Positions 54,438-62,690 are shown, counted from the stretch's first letter. The stretch is 64,000 nt of DNA from Kordia sp. SMS9 (GCF_003352465.1 NZ_CP031153.1:3090987-3154986); one strand, 5' to 3'. Program-made: numbers and translations. Notes: generated by a model from the sequence alone, not told the origin.

Positions 54438-54452
54438 CCATGCACATAAAAT
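54438..54452 (-). promoter_or_regulatory. Shared element motif, copy 5 (towards the excisionase-like gene)
   Basis: ATTTTATGTGCATGG on the minus strand, 60 bases upstream of the ATG of the excisionase-like gene. Confidence 0.6.
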
Positions 54453-54489
54453 GACTTAAAACTGTATGTAAAGCATTGAATAGTATGAC

Positions 54490-54503
54490 TTTTATGTCCA
54501 TAC
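54490..54503 (+). promoter_or_regulatory. Shared element motif, copy 6 (before the XRE gene)
   Basis: TTTTATGTCCATAC, 60 bases before the ATG at 54564; forms a divergent pair with the copy at 54438. Confidence 0.55.
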
Positions 54504-54563
54504 ACAAATTAAAAACGAATCTCTAAAACATTGGCAAACCTAAACCAACAAAGGAGATTTTTA

Positions 54564-54842
54564 ATGAACTTAACATTTAACTATAAAGGAAAATCGAAAG
54601 AAGATTTTAAAAAGGAGATTATAGACAAACTCGTCAAAAGACGAAAAGAACTCAATATGACACAAGAAGAAGTCAATCAAAAATTGGGAATGTCAGATTC
54701 CCAGGTAGCAAAATGGGAAACGGGCAAACGCGTTCCGATACTTTTTCATTTGCTCTGCTGGCTCGATGTTTTGGGATTAGGGATGAAACTTCATGACAAT
54801 GAGGGGAATCTTCTAGCTTCTACACATGCACCAAAGAAATAG
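54564..54842 (+). CDS. XRE-family helix-turn-helix regulator
   Basis: 92 aa from ATG 54564, chosen for its AAGGAG site; an upstream start at 54531 would add 11 residues. HTH_3 domain over residues ~22-75: KRRKELNMTQEEVNQKLGMS, DSQVAKWETGKRVP. Cytoplasmic DNA-binding protein, the best candidate to bind the motif shared by the element's promoters, including its own. Followed by a strong terminator. Confidence 0.85.
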   Translation: MNLTFNYKGKSKEDFKKEIIDKLVKRRKELNMTQEEVNQKLGMSDSQVAKWETGKRVPILFHLLCWLDVLGLGMKLHDNEGNLLASTHAPKK

Positions 54843-54849
54843 GAATAAA

Positions 54850-54880
54850 AAAATAGCCTCTCAAACCGAGAGGCTATTTT
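54850..54880. terminator. Bidirectional terminator after the XRE gene
   Basis: Perfect 13-bp stem AAAATAGCCTCTC / GAGAGGCTATTTT, 5-base loop, between convergent genes 54564 and 54901. Confidence 0.92.
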
Positions 54881-54900
54881 CTCAAAGAGTTGGTTTTTAA

Positions 54901-55308
54901 TTACAACTCAAATTGCACAATCTTCTTTTCAATTTCTTCTTTACGGTGAAGTAATGTGTCTTGTAAATGATTAGTCACAAGTTGAATAAGATTGGTATTG
55001 GTTGTTTTAAATTCTTCGCCATTTTCATCACGAATTAAAAATACACACGAGTCGCCATTATTGTATTTGAACTTAGTTAAGCTCGTTAAAGTTGTCATGA
55101 GCCGTGTGCGTTGATTGGCTAAACCGTTAAGTTTCTCAAAGTTATTCATACGGTCATGTAAACTAATTGGTTTTGTGACTGGTGGAATTACTTCTTGAAC
55201 AAGTTTCTTAGTTGCAGATGTTGCTTTTGCCTTTTCGGATGTTTTTACGGCTACTGTTGATTGCGTTTTTTTCGCTGTTCCATTTTGTTTTACTGTTGCT
55301 GTTGCCAT
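54901..55308 (-). CDS. Element protein with Lys/Thr-rich N-terminus, unknown
   Basis: 135 aa. Residues 1-45 are low-complexity and basic (VKQNGTAKKTQSTVAVKTSE), probably DNA-binding or disordered; residues 50-135 are a helical domain (DRMNNFEKLNGLANQRTRLM). No named family. No Shine-Dalgarno site in front, unlike the preceding block, so it may belong to the Bacteroidota part of the element. Confidence 0.6.
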   Translation of the reverse strand: MATATVKQNGTAKKTQSTVAVKTSEKAKATSATKKLVQEVIPPVTKPISLHDRMNNFEKLNGLANQRTRLMTTLTSLTKFKYNNGDSCVFLIRDENGEEFKTTNTNLIQLVTNHLQDTLLHRKEEIEKKIVQFEL

Positions 55309-55783
55309 GATTTTAAATTTTTAAGATTAAACATTGTTTTTTTGATCGTTCCCTTTTGGCATGTTGGGTTTCGAACAATGCTTCATCTGCCGATGCGGTA
55401 GGAAAGGTCAAGACAACATCGGTTATTTTTTGTGTGCAAAAAATGTTCGTGTTCCCGCAGGGCTTGGTCTTGCAAGCGCGCAAAGGCAAGAGGCGATATT
55501 TGCAATTGATCGATAACACCACAGGTCACTAAAAAGTGTGCGATAATGATGTTTAATTAGGGATTTGAAATGGTACTGGAAACAATGAGTGAAAGGGAAT
55601 ATTCAAAAAATGGACTCGCAAATGCGGAAAACCGCATTGTACAATTGTAATCTTTGTTTTACATTTATAGAAAATAAAAGAAGTTACTATAAATAAACAG
55701 CTTGTTATTCAAGTATTTCAATAAAAATAGGGCATTCTGCGACTAATACTTTTAATAAAACTAAAACAAGAATTCGAACTACT
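55309..55783. other. Gene-poor region upstream of the Gabija-like pair
   Basis: 475 bases with no confident gene. A minus-strand frame at 55313-55522 codes 69 residues (LPLRACKTKPCGNTNIFCTQ) but looks unlikely as a protein. The stretch 55340-55520 is visibly richer in G+C than its surroundings and may be a leader or a scrap of foreign DNA. Confidence 0.4.
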
Positions 55784-57343
55784 ATGAAAATCACAAAACT
55801 TAGACTTTTTAACTTCAAAAAATTTGAATTTTTAGAAGTAGATTTCAAAGAAAATTTAAACGTATTGATTGGCGATAACGAGTCTGGAAAAAGTTCAATA
55901 TTATTAGCAATTGACTTAGCCCTTAGAGGTAGTAGAAATCGTGTTGAAACTGAAGGATTGGATTTGCTTTTTAATTCCAAAGCAGTCGAAGATTTCTTCG
56001 TTACAAATACCTACGAAACTTTACCTGAACTTAAGGTTGAATTATATTTTGATAATTTGGGAAATAAAAATGATTATTATGGTAGAAATAATACTTTAGG
56101 GACAGACGAATACGGATTTTCTCTTATTTGTAAACCTCGTGACGAATTAAGTAAAGATATATCAGAGATTTTAGCACAAGGAAAACAAAACTTTCCTTTT
56201 GAATATTATTCGATTACTTTTTATAAGTTCTCTGGTCAGCCATATTTAAGTTTTAAAAAAGATTTTAAACATATTTTATTAGACAATACCCTCATTAATA
56301 ATGAATACGCTACAAATCAATACATCAAAACATTATATGACAGCAATGTAACTATCTCAGAAAAAAATAAACACTTAAATGAGTATCGAAAATATAAGAA
56401 TGATTATCGTGAGAAAGTTCTAGCTGACGTTAATAAAAAAACTGGAGACTATAAATTTGGAATTAAAAACGATAAAAAATCAAATTTAGTAACAGACTTA
56501 ACTATTACAGAGGAAAATATTGATATTCAAAACAAAGGAAAAGGACGTCAATGCTTTATAAAAACCGAGTTTGCTCTGCAAAAAAATAAAAGTGAATTAG
56601 ACTTTGTTTTGTTAGAAGAACCAGAAAATCATCTGAGTCATTTGAACATGAAGAATTTAATTTCAAGAATAAGTGACTCTAAAAATAAACAACTTTTCAT
56701 CGCAACACATAGTAATTTAATTAGTTCAAGATTAGATTTAAGAAATACCATTTTATTGAATAGTAATAGTTCAATTTCTATCAATCTAACTCATTTAGAA
56801 GACTCTACCGCAAACTTTTTCATGAAAGCACCAGATAATAATATCTTGGAGTTTATTCTCTCTAAAGAAGTGATTCTCGTTGAAGGAGATGCAGAGTTTA
56901 TATTACTAGAAAGATTCTTTGAGATTGTTACAGGGAGCAAGCCGAACGAACTAAATGTCCATATTATTTCTGTTGGTGGTACAAGTTTTAAAAGATATTT
57001 GGAAATTTCTAAACTGCTAAATATTAAAACGGCAGTAATTAGAGATAATGATACAGATTATCAAAAAAACTGTGTATGCAGGTACGTTAAATATATAGCA
57101 ACGAATATAAAAGTCTTCTCCGAAATAGATAATTCTATTTCAACATTTGAGATATCAATGTATAATACTAATACTCAAATTTGTGATGAACTCTTTTCTT
57201 CTGGAAGAAGAACAAGAAGTGTTCAACAATTTATGCTTGATGAAAAAGCTGAATGCGCTTTTGAAATACTAGATAAAAAAAGTACAGAGATTATTGTTCC
57301 TAATTATATAAAAAATGCAATTGAATGGTTGATAAAAAATTAA
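55784..57343 (+). CDS. OLD-family ATPase/TOPRIM nuclease (GajA-like)
   Basis: 519 aa. N-terminal AAA/ABC-type ATPase: Walker A IGDNESGKSS at residues 29-38, Walker B LDFVLLEEPENHLSH near 280. C-terminal TOPRIM: VEGDAEFILLE from residue 366 (Glu367) and IRDNDTD with Asp421 and Asp423. This order is that of OLD-family class 2 proteins and GajA of the Gabija anti-phage system, which cuts DNA when nucleotides run low. Slightly shorter than typical GajA. Overlaps the helicase gene by 19 bases. Defence role is inferred from the pair. Confidence 0.85.
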   Translation: MKITKLRLFNFKKFEFLEVDFKENLNVLIGDNESGKSSILLAIDLALRGSRNRVETEGLDLLFNSKAVEDFFVTNTYETLPELKVELYFDNLGNKNDYYGRNNTLGTDEYGFSLICKPRDELSKDISEILAQGKQNFPFEYYSITFYKFSGQPYLSFKKDFKHILLDNTLINNEYATNQYIKTLYDSNVTISEKNKHLNEYRKYKNDYREKVLADVNKKTGDYKFGIKNDKKSNLVTDLTITEENIDIQNKGKGRQCFIKTEFALQKNKSELDFVLLEEPENHLSHLNMKNLISRISDSKNKQLFIATHSNLISSRLDLRNTILLNSNSSISINLTHLEDSTANFFMKAPDNNILEFILSKEVILVEGDAEFILLERFFEIVTGSKPNELNVHIISVGGTSFKRYLEISKLLNIKTAVIRDNDTDYQKNCVCRYVKYIATNIKVFSEIDNSISTFEISMYNTNTQICDELFSSGRRTRSVQQFMLDEKAECAFEILDKKSTEIIVPNYIKNAIEWLIKN

Positions 57344-58347
57344 TATTAGCAGTTGCAGGCTCAGGTAAAACAACCAATTTAATTGATAAATTAAATTTAG
57401 ATAAACGATTTTATTTAGTTACTTATACAATAACCAGCGCGAGTTTGATTCGGTATCGGATTATTAAAAAATTTGGTTATTTACCAAATAACATACAAGT
57501 ATTTACTTATTTCAACTTTTTGTACAACTTTTGTGTAAAACCGTTTTTATTCTTCAAATATAATCTCAAAGGAATATATCTTGAGAATCCCCCCGAACAA
57601 ACTAATTACTTCAAAAATTCAGATATAAGAAAATATATGAGTAAAAATGGCTATGTCTATCATAATAGACTAGCTAAGCTAATTGAATTTGAGAATTTAA
57701 TAGAAGATGTTAAATTAAGGTTAGAAAAGTTCTGTGATTATTTCTACTATGATGAAGTACAAGATTTAGGGAGTCACGATTTCAATTTTATAATGGAGCT
57801 TTCAAAGTCCAATCTTAATTTTCTTTTTGTTGGAGATTTTTATCAGCATACATATGTAACAAGCTTCGATAGAAATGTGAATGTAAATTTACACAAGGAT
57901 TTTTATAAATATTTAAAAAGGTTTGAGGCTTATGATATCAAAATTGATTTAAAAACATTAAGCAATAGCTGGAGATGTAGCCCCACAATATGTAATTATA
58001 TAACTGATAATTTAGATATTAATATTGGCTCTCATAGAACTGATCAAACAAAAATTACATTAATTGAAGATAAACAAAAATTGATTCCAATTTTAAATAA
58101 TAATAACATAATAAAGTTAGTTTATAACAATGCGAATAAAAGGGATTTTAAAGCAAAAAATTGGGGTGAATGCAAGGGTGAAGATGATTTTATCGACACC
58201 TGTATAATAATGAATACCACTACATACAATTTATATAAAAAAGATAACTTAAAGAAGTTGGCTAAGAGAACTAAAAACAAACTTTATGTAGCTCTATCAA
58301 GAACCCGTGGTAATTGTTATTTAGTTAATGAAAAACTATTGAAATAG
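57325..58347 (+). CDS. Short UvrD-like helicase (GajB-like)
   Basis: 340 aa. SF1 motifs: Walker A AVAGSGKTT at residues 9-17, DEVQDL near 145, FVGDFYQHTY near 170, and a C-terminal VALSRTRGNCYLV. Known GajB proteins are nearer 500 aa, so this one lacks much of the accessory 1B/2B region and resembles a minimal helicase core. ATG lies inside the GajA-like gene, hence coupled translation. Proposed to act with it as a Gabija-like phage defence unit. Confidence 0.82.
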   Translation: MVDKKLILAVAGSGKTTNLIDKLNLDKRFYLVTYTITSASLIRYRIIKKFGYLPNNIQVFTYFNFLYNFCVKPFLFFKYNLKGIYLENPPEQTNYFKNSDIRKYMSKNGYVYHNRLAKLIEFENLIEDVKLRLEKFCDYFYYDEVQDLGSHDFNFIMELSKSNLNFLFVGDFYQHTYVTSFDRNVNVNLHKDFYKYLKRFEAYDIKIDLKTLSNSWRCSPTICNYITDNLDINIGSHRTDQTKITLIEDKQKLIPILNNNNIIKLVYNNANKRDFKAKNWGECKGEDDFIDTCIIMNTTTYNLYKKDNLKKLAKRTKNKLYVALSRTRGNCYLVNEKLLK

Positions 58348-58496
58348 AAATGTTTGATCAAAAATGAATTATATCTGCTATTTGCTTTAGATAAAAAATA
58401 GGGGAATATAGCTGACAACATTATAGACACTTGCTATTTTTAATTTGAAAAATCTCTAAGATGTATTTTTTTTAATTTTAGAACAAATATTACGCA

Positions 58497-59594
58497 ATGA
58501 AAAAACAACTCCCAAAACCAGAAAATTGGCAAGATTTTGAGTCCTTGTGTAAAAAACTTTGGGGCGAAATTTGGAAAATACCAAATAAGATAAAGAAAAA
58601 TGGTAGAGCAGGACAAATCCAAAATGGTGTTGATGTTTATGGTATTCCAAAAAATGAGAAAAATTATTGGGGCATTCAATGTAAAGGTAAAGACTCGTAC
58701 ACACATGCAAAATTAACTAAGTCGGAAATAGATATAGAAATTGAAAAAGCAAGATCATTCAAGCCGAATTTAACCGTTTTAATTTTTGCTACAACATCAA
58801 ATAAAGACTCAATAATAGAAGAGTATGTAAGACTAAAAGATTTTGAAAATAGAGAAAATCAAAGCTTTGAAATTTTACTTTTTTGTTGGGAAGATATCGT
58901 CGATCTTATCGAAGAGCATAAAGATGTGCATGACTATTATATGAATTCTCAAAAGTTCAAAACGCAATTCGATTTTGAACTTTTGTTCGATGAAAATCAA
59001 GATACCGTAATTGAAGTTAATCCTGAATTTTATAATTCTAAAATTGTAACTGTCATAAAACCACCATCCATTCACAATCCAAGAAGAGGAAATATACACA
59101 TTTTAGACCTAACAGGCGACTGGAGTACTCATAGGAGTGGTAAAAATTTATCTTATTGCACCATGAATTTATTGCTTACCAATACAGGACAAGAAGTTCT
59201 TGAAGATTGGAAGCTCACGTTTAAGGTTGAGGGAAAATATAAATTTTTAGGTAATTATGATGCCAGCGAGGATCAATTATCTCGAAGTAGTATTGCAAAA
59301 ATTAGTAATCCTAGTGCATTTCTTGAATACAATGATGAATTCACTTTGGAATCTTCCAAAGCCATTATTCAAAGTGACCATAGAAAATATCCTTTATGGA
59401 TAAGACCAATGCCAGAAAAATATCAAATTAAACTTTCATGGGTATTCTTAGCGAGAGGTTATAAGAATAATGGAGAATTAATTATTAACGTTAACCCAAT
59501 TATTGAAGATCAAACATTAACAAATGAAGTTGATCACTATTATGAACTAAAAGAAGATCAAGATAGAATTGATGAGAAAGTCGTATATCAATAA
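58497..59594 (+). CDS. PD-(D/E)xK-like nuclease with beta-rich C-terminus
   Basis: 365 aa. Residues 1-150 look like the Mrr/Cap4-type restriction-endonuclease fold: NGVDVYG with Asp46, then GIQCKGKD with Gln61 and Lys63 (a D...QxK active site). This domain is often the N-terminal effector of STAND or Cap4-type defence proteins, but here no NTPase or SAVED domain follows. Instead residues ~200-345 are beta-rich (TMNLLLTNTGQEVLEDWKLTF) and unassigned. It lies 149 bases after the Gabija-like pair on the same strand. A defence or toxin role is inferred. Confidence 0.65.
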   Translation: MKKQLPKPENWQDFESLCKKLWGEIWKIPNKIKKNGRAGQIQNGVDVYGIPKNEKNYWGIQCKGKDSYTHAKLTKSEIDIEIEKARSFKPNLTVLIFATTSNKDSIIEEYVRLKDFENRENQSFEILLFCWEDIVDLIEEHKDVHDYYMNSQKFKTQFDFELLFDENQDTVIEVNPEFYNSKIVTVIKPPSIHNPRRGNIHILDLTGDWSTHRSGKNLSYCTMNLLLTNTGQEVLEDWKLTFKVEGKYKFLGNYDASEDQLSRSSIAKISNPSAFLEYNDEFTLESSKAIIQSDHRKYPLWIRPMPEKYQIKLSWVFLARGYKNNGELIINVNPIIEDQTLTNEVDHYYELKEDQDRIDEKVVYQ

Positions 59595-59857
59595 AGAGTA
59601 AATTAAGAACTTTAAGAAAAGATAGGGCGATTAAAAAAAATAAGAAAAGCTTTTTATGTCAATTGGATTCAATGGTTTTGCGGATTCTATTTTTTAGAAT
59701 AAAGCTGTAACAATTTTTAAAAATGTAAGACAAATATTATAAAATATTGTCGTTATGAGTAATTTAAATAAACTCAATAATGAATTTAAAATATACCAAG
59801 AGTAAAAACAAAATCTCATACATGTGTATATTGTTTTGCAGTATAAAATAATTAGTT

Positions 59858-60424
59858 ATGAATCGAATAAAAAGAGGAATACAAAAATTAGAATCTAAAC
59901 AAATAGATTTAATAAATAAGCAAATTGAAGATTTGAACCATAAGAGATCACATAGAAATCGCTCTTTTGTATTAAGTTGTATTGTAATATTGGGAGCATT
60001 TTTTTCATTTTTGGCAATTACATATCCAAATTTTAAAACTTCTCAAAAAACAGCTAATGTAGAGTTAGGTTATGAAGTATTAAGACTTTGGACAGCAACA
60101 GACACTGTTTCTAATAAGGAATTAAAAAAACTAATTCGAACAAGTTTAGCATCAGAAATTGATTTTGCAGAAATGTTAGCTAATAATGATTCTTTAAATC
60201 AAAAGATCAAGAAAATAGATATTTTAGTGAATTCACCTGTTAATATGGGATGGTGTATTAATGACGAAAAGGGTGTGCTTAATTTTAATAATAGTAATTA
60301 TAGCAAAGAAATTTATGATAAATTAAAGAAAAAATATGGCGATATTTTGTGGGCTGAAACTATGAACCTTCCTGAATTTGAATATTTTGAGTTAGATTCT
60401 CTACCTGCAAACCGGCATTATTAA
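59858..60424 (+). CDS. Single-span membrane protein, unknown
   Basis: 188 aa. An N-terminal charged helix (KLESKQIDLINKQIEDLNHK), one membrane span at residues ~45-66 (VLSCIVILGAFFSFLAI), then a ~120-residue domain likely outside the cytoplasm. No family recognised. Last gene before the right end of the element; same strand as the nuclease-like gene, 263 bases downstream of it. Confidence 0.6.
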   Translation: MNRIKRGIQKLESKQIDLINKQIEDLNHKRSHRNRSFVLSCIVILGAFFSFLAITYPNFKTSQKTANVELGYEVLRLWTATDTVSNKELKKLIRTSLASEIDFAEMLANNDSLNQKIKKIDILVNSPVNMGWCINDEKGVLNFNNSNYSKEIYDKLKKKYGDILWAETMNLPEFEYFELDSLPANRHY

Positions 60425-60471
60425 ATTAAGTATATAATTTATCCAAACCAACTTATATGTTATTAAAATCT

Positions 60472-60495
60472 AAAATGTTTTAGGTATGTTTTAGG
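60472..60495. repeat. Inner end repeat, right copy (24 bp)
   Basis: Identical to 32410-32433, in the same orientation, 42 bases inside attR. Confidence 0.65.
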
Positions 60496-60502
60496 AAAGC
60501 AA

Positions 60503-60531
60503 AAAAGCTAAGATTCAGAATCTTAGCTTTT
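60503..60531 (-). terminator. Terminator of tRNA-Met, element-borne
   Basis: AAAAGCTAAGATTC / GAATCTTAGCTTTT, up to 14 paired bases. Same arms as 32221-32250. As it lies inside the element, integration supplies the restored tRNA with a terminator like the one it displaced. Confidence 0.8.
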
Positions 60532-60536
60532 CTAGT

Positions 60537-60590
60537 GTTTATAGTAGTAGCGAGATCGGGAATTGAACCCGAGACCTCCGGGTTATGAAT
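60537..60590. repeat. attR: 54-bp repeat within the intact tRNA-Met
   Basis: Second copy of the 54-bp attachment repeat (see 32256-32309). It covers the tRNA from its anticodon loop to beyond its 3' end. Confidence 0.92.
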
Positions 60591-60621
60591 CCGACGCTCT
60601 AACCAACTGAGCTACCTCGCC
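60548..60621 (-). tRNA. tRNA-Met (anticodon CAU)
   Basis: 74 nt on the minus strand starting GGCGAGGTAGCTCAGTTGGT, anticodon loop TTCATAA, T arm GGGTTCAATTCCC, no encoded CCA. Acceptor pairing GGCGAGG with TCTCGCT (G-U at both ends). CAU could also be Ile-CAU after lysidine change, but the body looks like elongator Met. It is the integration target; the 3' portion comes from the attachment repeat. Confidence 0.93.
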
Positions 60622-60754
60622 GTGTTTGCGGGTGCAAATATAGGAACTATTTTTTTTTGAGCAAATAATCCACAAAATTTATTTTTTTTGATCTTTTCTT
60701 TTAAACTTATTAATTAATGTATATATTGTCAGCAACATAATCAAGAAATACAGC

Positions 60755-61144
60755 ATGTCAGATAAAATTAAATACGAAATTGAGTTCCCTATACAATCTT
60801 CACCACAGCTTTTATTCCAATACCTGTCAACACCTTCAGGATTGTCCGAGTGGTATGCAGATAACGTAAATTCTCGAGGAGAACTTTTTACATTTATTTG
60901 GGATGGTAGCGAAGAAACAGCAAAGTTATTAGCCAAAAAGAACAACGAACGCATCCGCTTTCAATGGGAAGAGAATGAAGACACGCCATATTATTTTGAA
61001 TTGAAAATCGTTGTCGACGAAATTACGAAAGATGTTTCCCTAATTGTCATCGATCATGCAGATGATGATGAAGAAGTGGAAGAAGGTAAAATGTTGTGGG
61101 AAAACCAAATAGGAAGCCTGAAACAAGTTTTGGGTTCACGCTAA
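60755..61144 (+). CDS. START-like/SRPBCC domain protein
   Basis: 129 aa. YEIEFPIQSSPQLLFQYLST and GLSEWYADNV match the AHSA1/START-like family common in Bacteroidota; C-terminal helix GSLKQVLGSR. Likely binds a hydrophobic ligand or acts as a cochaperone-like factor. First core gene outside the element. Ends just before the aminotransferase gene. Confidence 0.85.
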   Translation: MSDKIKYEIEFPIQSSPQLLFQYLSTPSGLSEWYADNVNSRGELFTFIWDGSEETAKLLAKKNNERIRFQWEENEDTPYYFELKIVVDEITKDVSLIVIDHADDDEEVEEGKMLWENQIGSLKQVLGSR

Positions 61145-61197
61145 GAAAAACCATTTATAAGAAGTATATTTGCCTTGAGAAAATCAAGGCTTTTTTT

Positions 61198-62037
61198 ATG
61201 GTAAATTTTAATGGAAATATCAGCGAAGAAACGACGCTCTTAGATGTTGAAAATAGAGGAATAAAATATGGCGATTCCTTATTTGAAACGCTTCGAATTG
61301 TGGGACATAAAATCCTCTTTTGGGAAGATCATTATTTCAGACTCATGGAATCAATGCGAATTCTTCGAATGGAAATTCCGATGAATTTTACCATGGAATT
61401 CCTAGAAGCAGAAATTCTAAATACCATAAAAACAAACGATTTGACAAACGCTCGTGTTCGTTTTACAGTCTATCGAGGCAATGGCGGACTCTACATGCCA
61501 ACTTCCAATGAAATTGAATATGTAATCACAGTCAATACACTTACATCTCCTTTTTATTTGCTTTCAGACGCAACATTTGAAGTCGATCTATACAAAGATT
61601 TTTACATCAATAAAGGATTGCTTTCCACATTAAAAACGAATAACAAAGTCATTCATGTCTTAGGAAGTATTTATGCGAAAGAAAATGCGTTAGATAACTG
61701 TTTGCTTGTCAATGAAGATAAAAGTGTGGTAGAAGCCTTAAATGGAAATATTTTCTTGGTGAAAGATAATGTAATCAAAACACCACCAATTACAGATGGA
61801 TGTTTGAAAGGAATTCTGCGAAAGCAATTGATAGAAATTCTTGAAAAAACACCTAACTATGAATTGAAAGAGGAAAGTATCTCTCCGTTTGAAATTCAAA
61901 AAGCAGACGAGTTTTTTATAACAAATGTCATCAAAGGAATTGTACCGATTACAAAATACCGAAAAAAGCAGTTTGAATCTACGGTTGCAAGAGATTTAAT
62001 CGCAAAATTAAATATGAAAATTAGACTAGGCGCGTAA
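61198..62037 (+). CDS. Class IV aminotransferase (BCAT/ADC-lyase group)
   Basis: 279 aa from ATG 61198 (MVNFNGNISEETTLL); an earlier frame overlaps the START-like gene. Fold type IV PLP enzyme: RGIKYGDSLFETLRI near the start, Lys of the PLP site in STLKTNNKVIHVL near residue 145, and VEALNGNIFLV. Could be branched-chain aminotransferase, D-amino-acid transaminase or 4-amino-4-deoxychorismate lyase; short length favours the last. Convergent with algH; stops abut. Confidence 0.85.
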   Translation: MVNFNGNISEETTLLDVENRGIKYGDSLFETLRIVGHKILFWEDHYFRLMESMRILRMEIPMNFTMEFLEAEILNTIKTNDLTNARVRFTVYRGNGGLYMPTSNEIEYVITVNTLTSPFYLLSDATFEVDLYKDFYINKGLLSTLKTNNKVIHVLGSIYAKENALDNCLLVNEDKSVVEALNGNIFLVKDNVIKTPPITDGCLKGILRKQLIEILEKTPNYELKEESISPFEIQKADEFFITNVIKGIVPITKYRKKQFESTVARDLIAKLNMKIRLGA

Positions 62038-62607
62038 CTAATTATGACTCGGATCTTCAGGAGCATTCGACCAAATCAAATACTCACCACCAAGTTCCAT
62101 CATTTTTTTACGCCAAATAGATTTGCAAGATTTGGAAATGATTTCTTTCTGAAACTCATTCTCCACAATAATCCAAGAATTGGAATTCAATTCTTCACTA
62201 AGTTGATTGGCATGCCAACCAGAATAACCTAAGAAAAATTTAATGTCATCTTGTTGTAATTTGTCTTCTTCCAACAATTTAATAATAGAAGAAAAATCGC
62301 CGCCCCAATAAATCCCCAGCGAAATTTCTATACTATTAGGCACCAAATGTGGTATTTTATGAATAAAATATAAATTATCTTGTTCTACAGGTCCGCCATT
62401 ATATACTTTAAACGTCGTTTTTGCGTTCGAAAATTGCGGAATCAAGTCAGAAAGATGCACATTTAGTGGTTTATTTAAAATAAAGCCAATGGAACCTTCT
62501 TCAGTATGATCAGCAAGTAAAACAACTGATCTGTTGAAAGATACATCTCCTATAATAGATGGTTCAGCTATTAAAAGATGTCCTTTATCTGGTTTTAAGG
62601 CTATCAT
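62038..62607 (-). CDS. YqgE/AlgH family protein (UPF0301)
   Basis: 189 aa. GHLLIAEPSI, GSIGFILNKPLNVHLSDLI, YNGGPVEQDNLYFIH and FFLGYSGWHANQLSEEL are all family hallmarks. Known family of conserved cytoplasmic proteins, exact role unsettled. ATG at 62605-62607. Confidence 0.93.
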   Translation of the reverse strand: MIALKPDKGHLLIAEPSIIGDVSFNRSVVLLADHTEEGSIGFILNKPLNVHLSDLIPQFSNAKTTFKVYNGGPVEQDNLYFIHKIPHLVPNSIEISLGIYWGGDFSSIIKLLEEDKLQQDDIKFFLGYSGWHANQLSEELNSNSWIIVENEFQKEIISKSCKSIWRKKMMELGGEYLIWSNAPEDPSHN

Positions 62608-62690
62608 TTATTTTTTTTTAGGTTACTTAAATCTATTAAAAAAAAACCAAATAATCAAATTCAAGAAATTATCTAAACCTATATAAAACG

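Larger units (their letters stand above)
32310..60590. mobile_element. Integrative mobilizable element in tRNA-Met, ~28.3 kb
   Basis: Bounded by the 54-bp att repeats, with a tyrosine integrase just inside the left end. It holds a MobF relaxase, coupling ATPase, RadC-like, XRE, excisionase-like, DUF736-like and DUF3768 genes and cargo at several places, including a Gabija-like pair near the right end. No VirB4, VirB6, VirB10 or TraG-pore homologue is visible, so transfer would need a helper system; this makes it an IME rather than a complete ICE. A second integrase inside (52697) suggests a composite history. Confidence 0.88.

Noticed and set aside
55313..55522. 69-aa minus-strand gene
   Set aside because: No family pattern or ribosome site; reported only as part of a gene-poor region.
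55784..58347. PARIS (AriA/AriB) system
   Set aside because: Here ATPase and TOPRIM are in one chain and the partner has helicase motifs, which fits OLD/Gabija and not PARIS.
32310..60590. Complete self-transmissible ICE
   Set aside because: Relaxase and coupling ATPase are present, but no VirB4-type ATPase or pore proteins were found; called IME instead.
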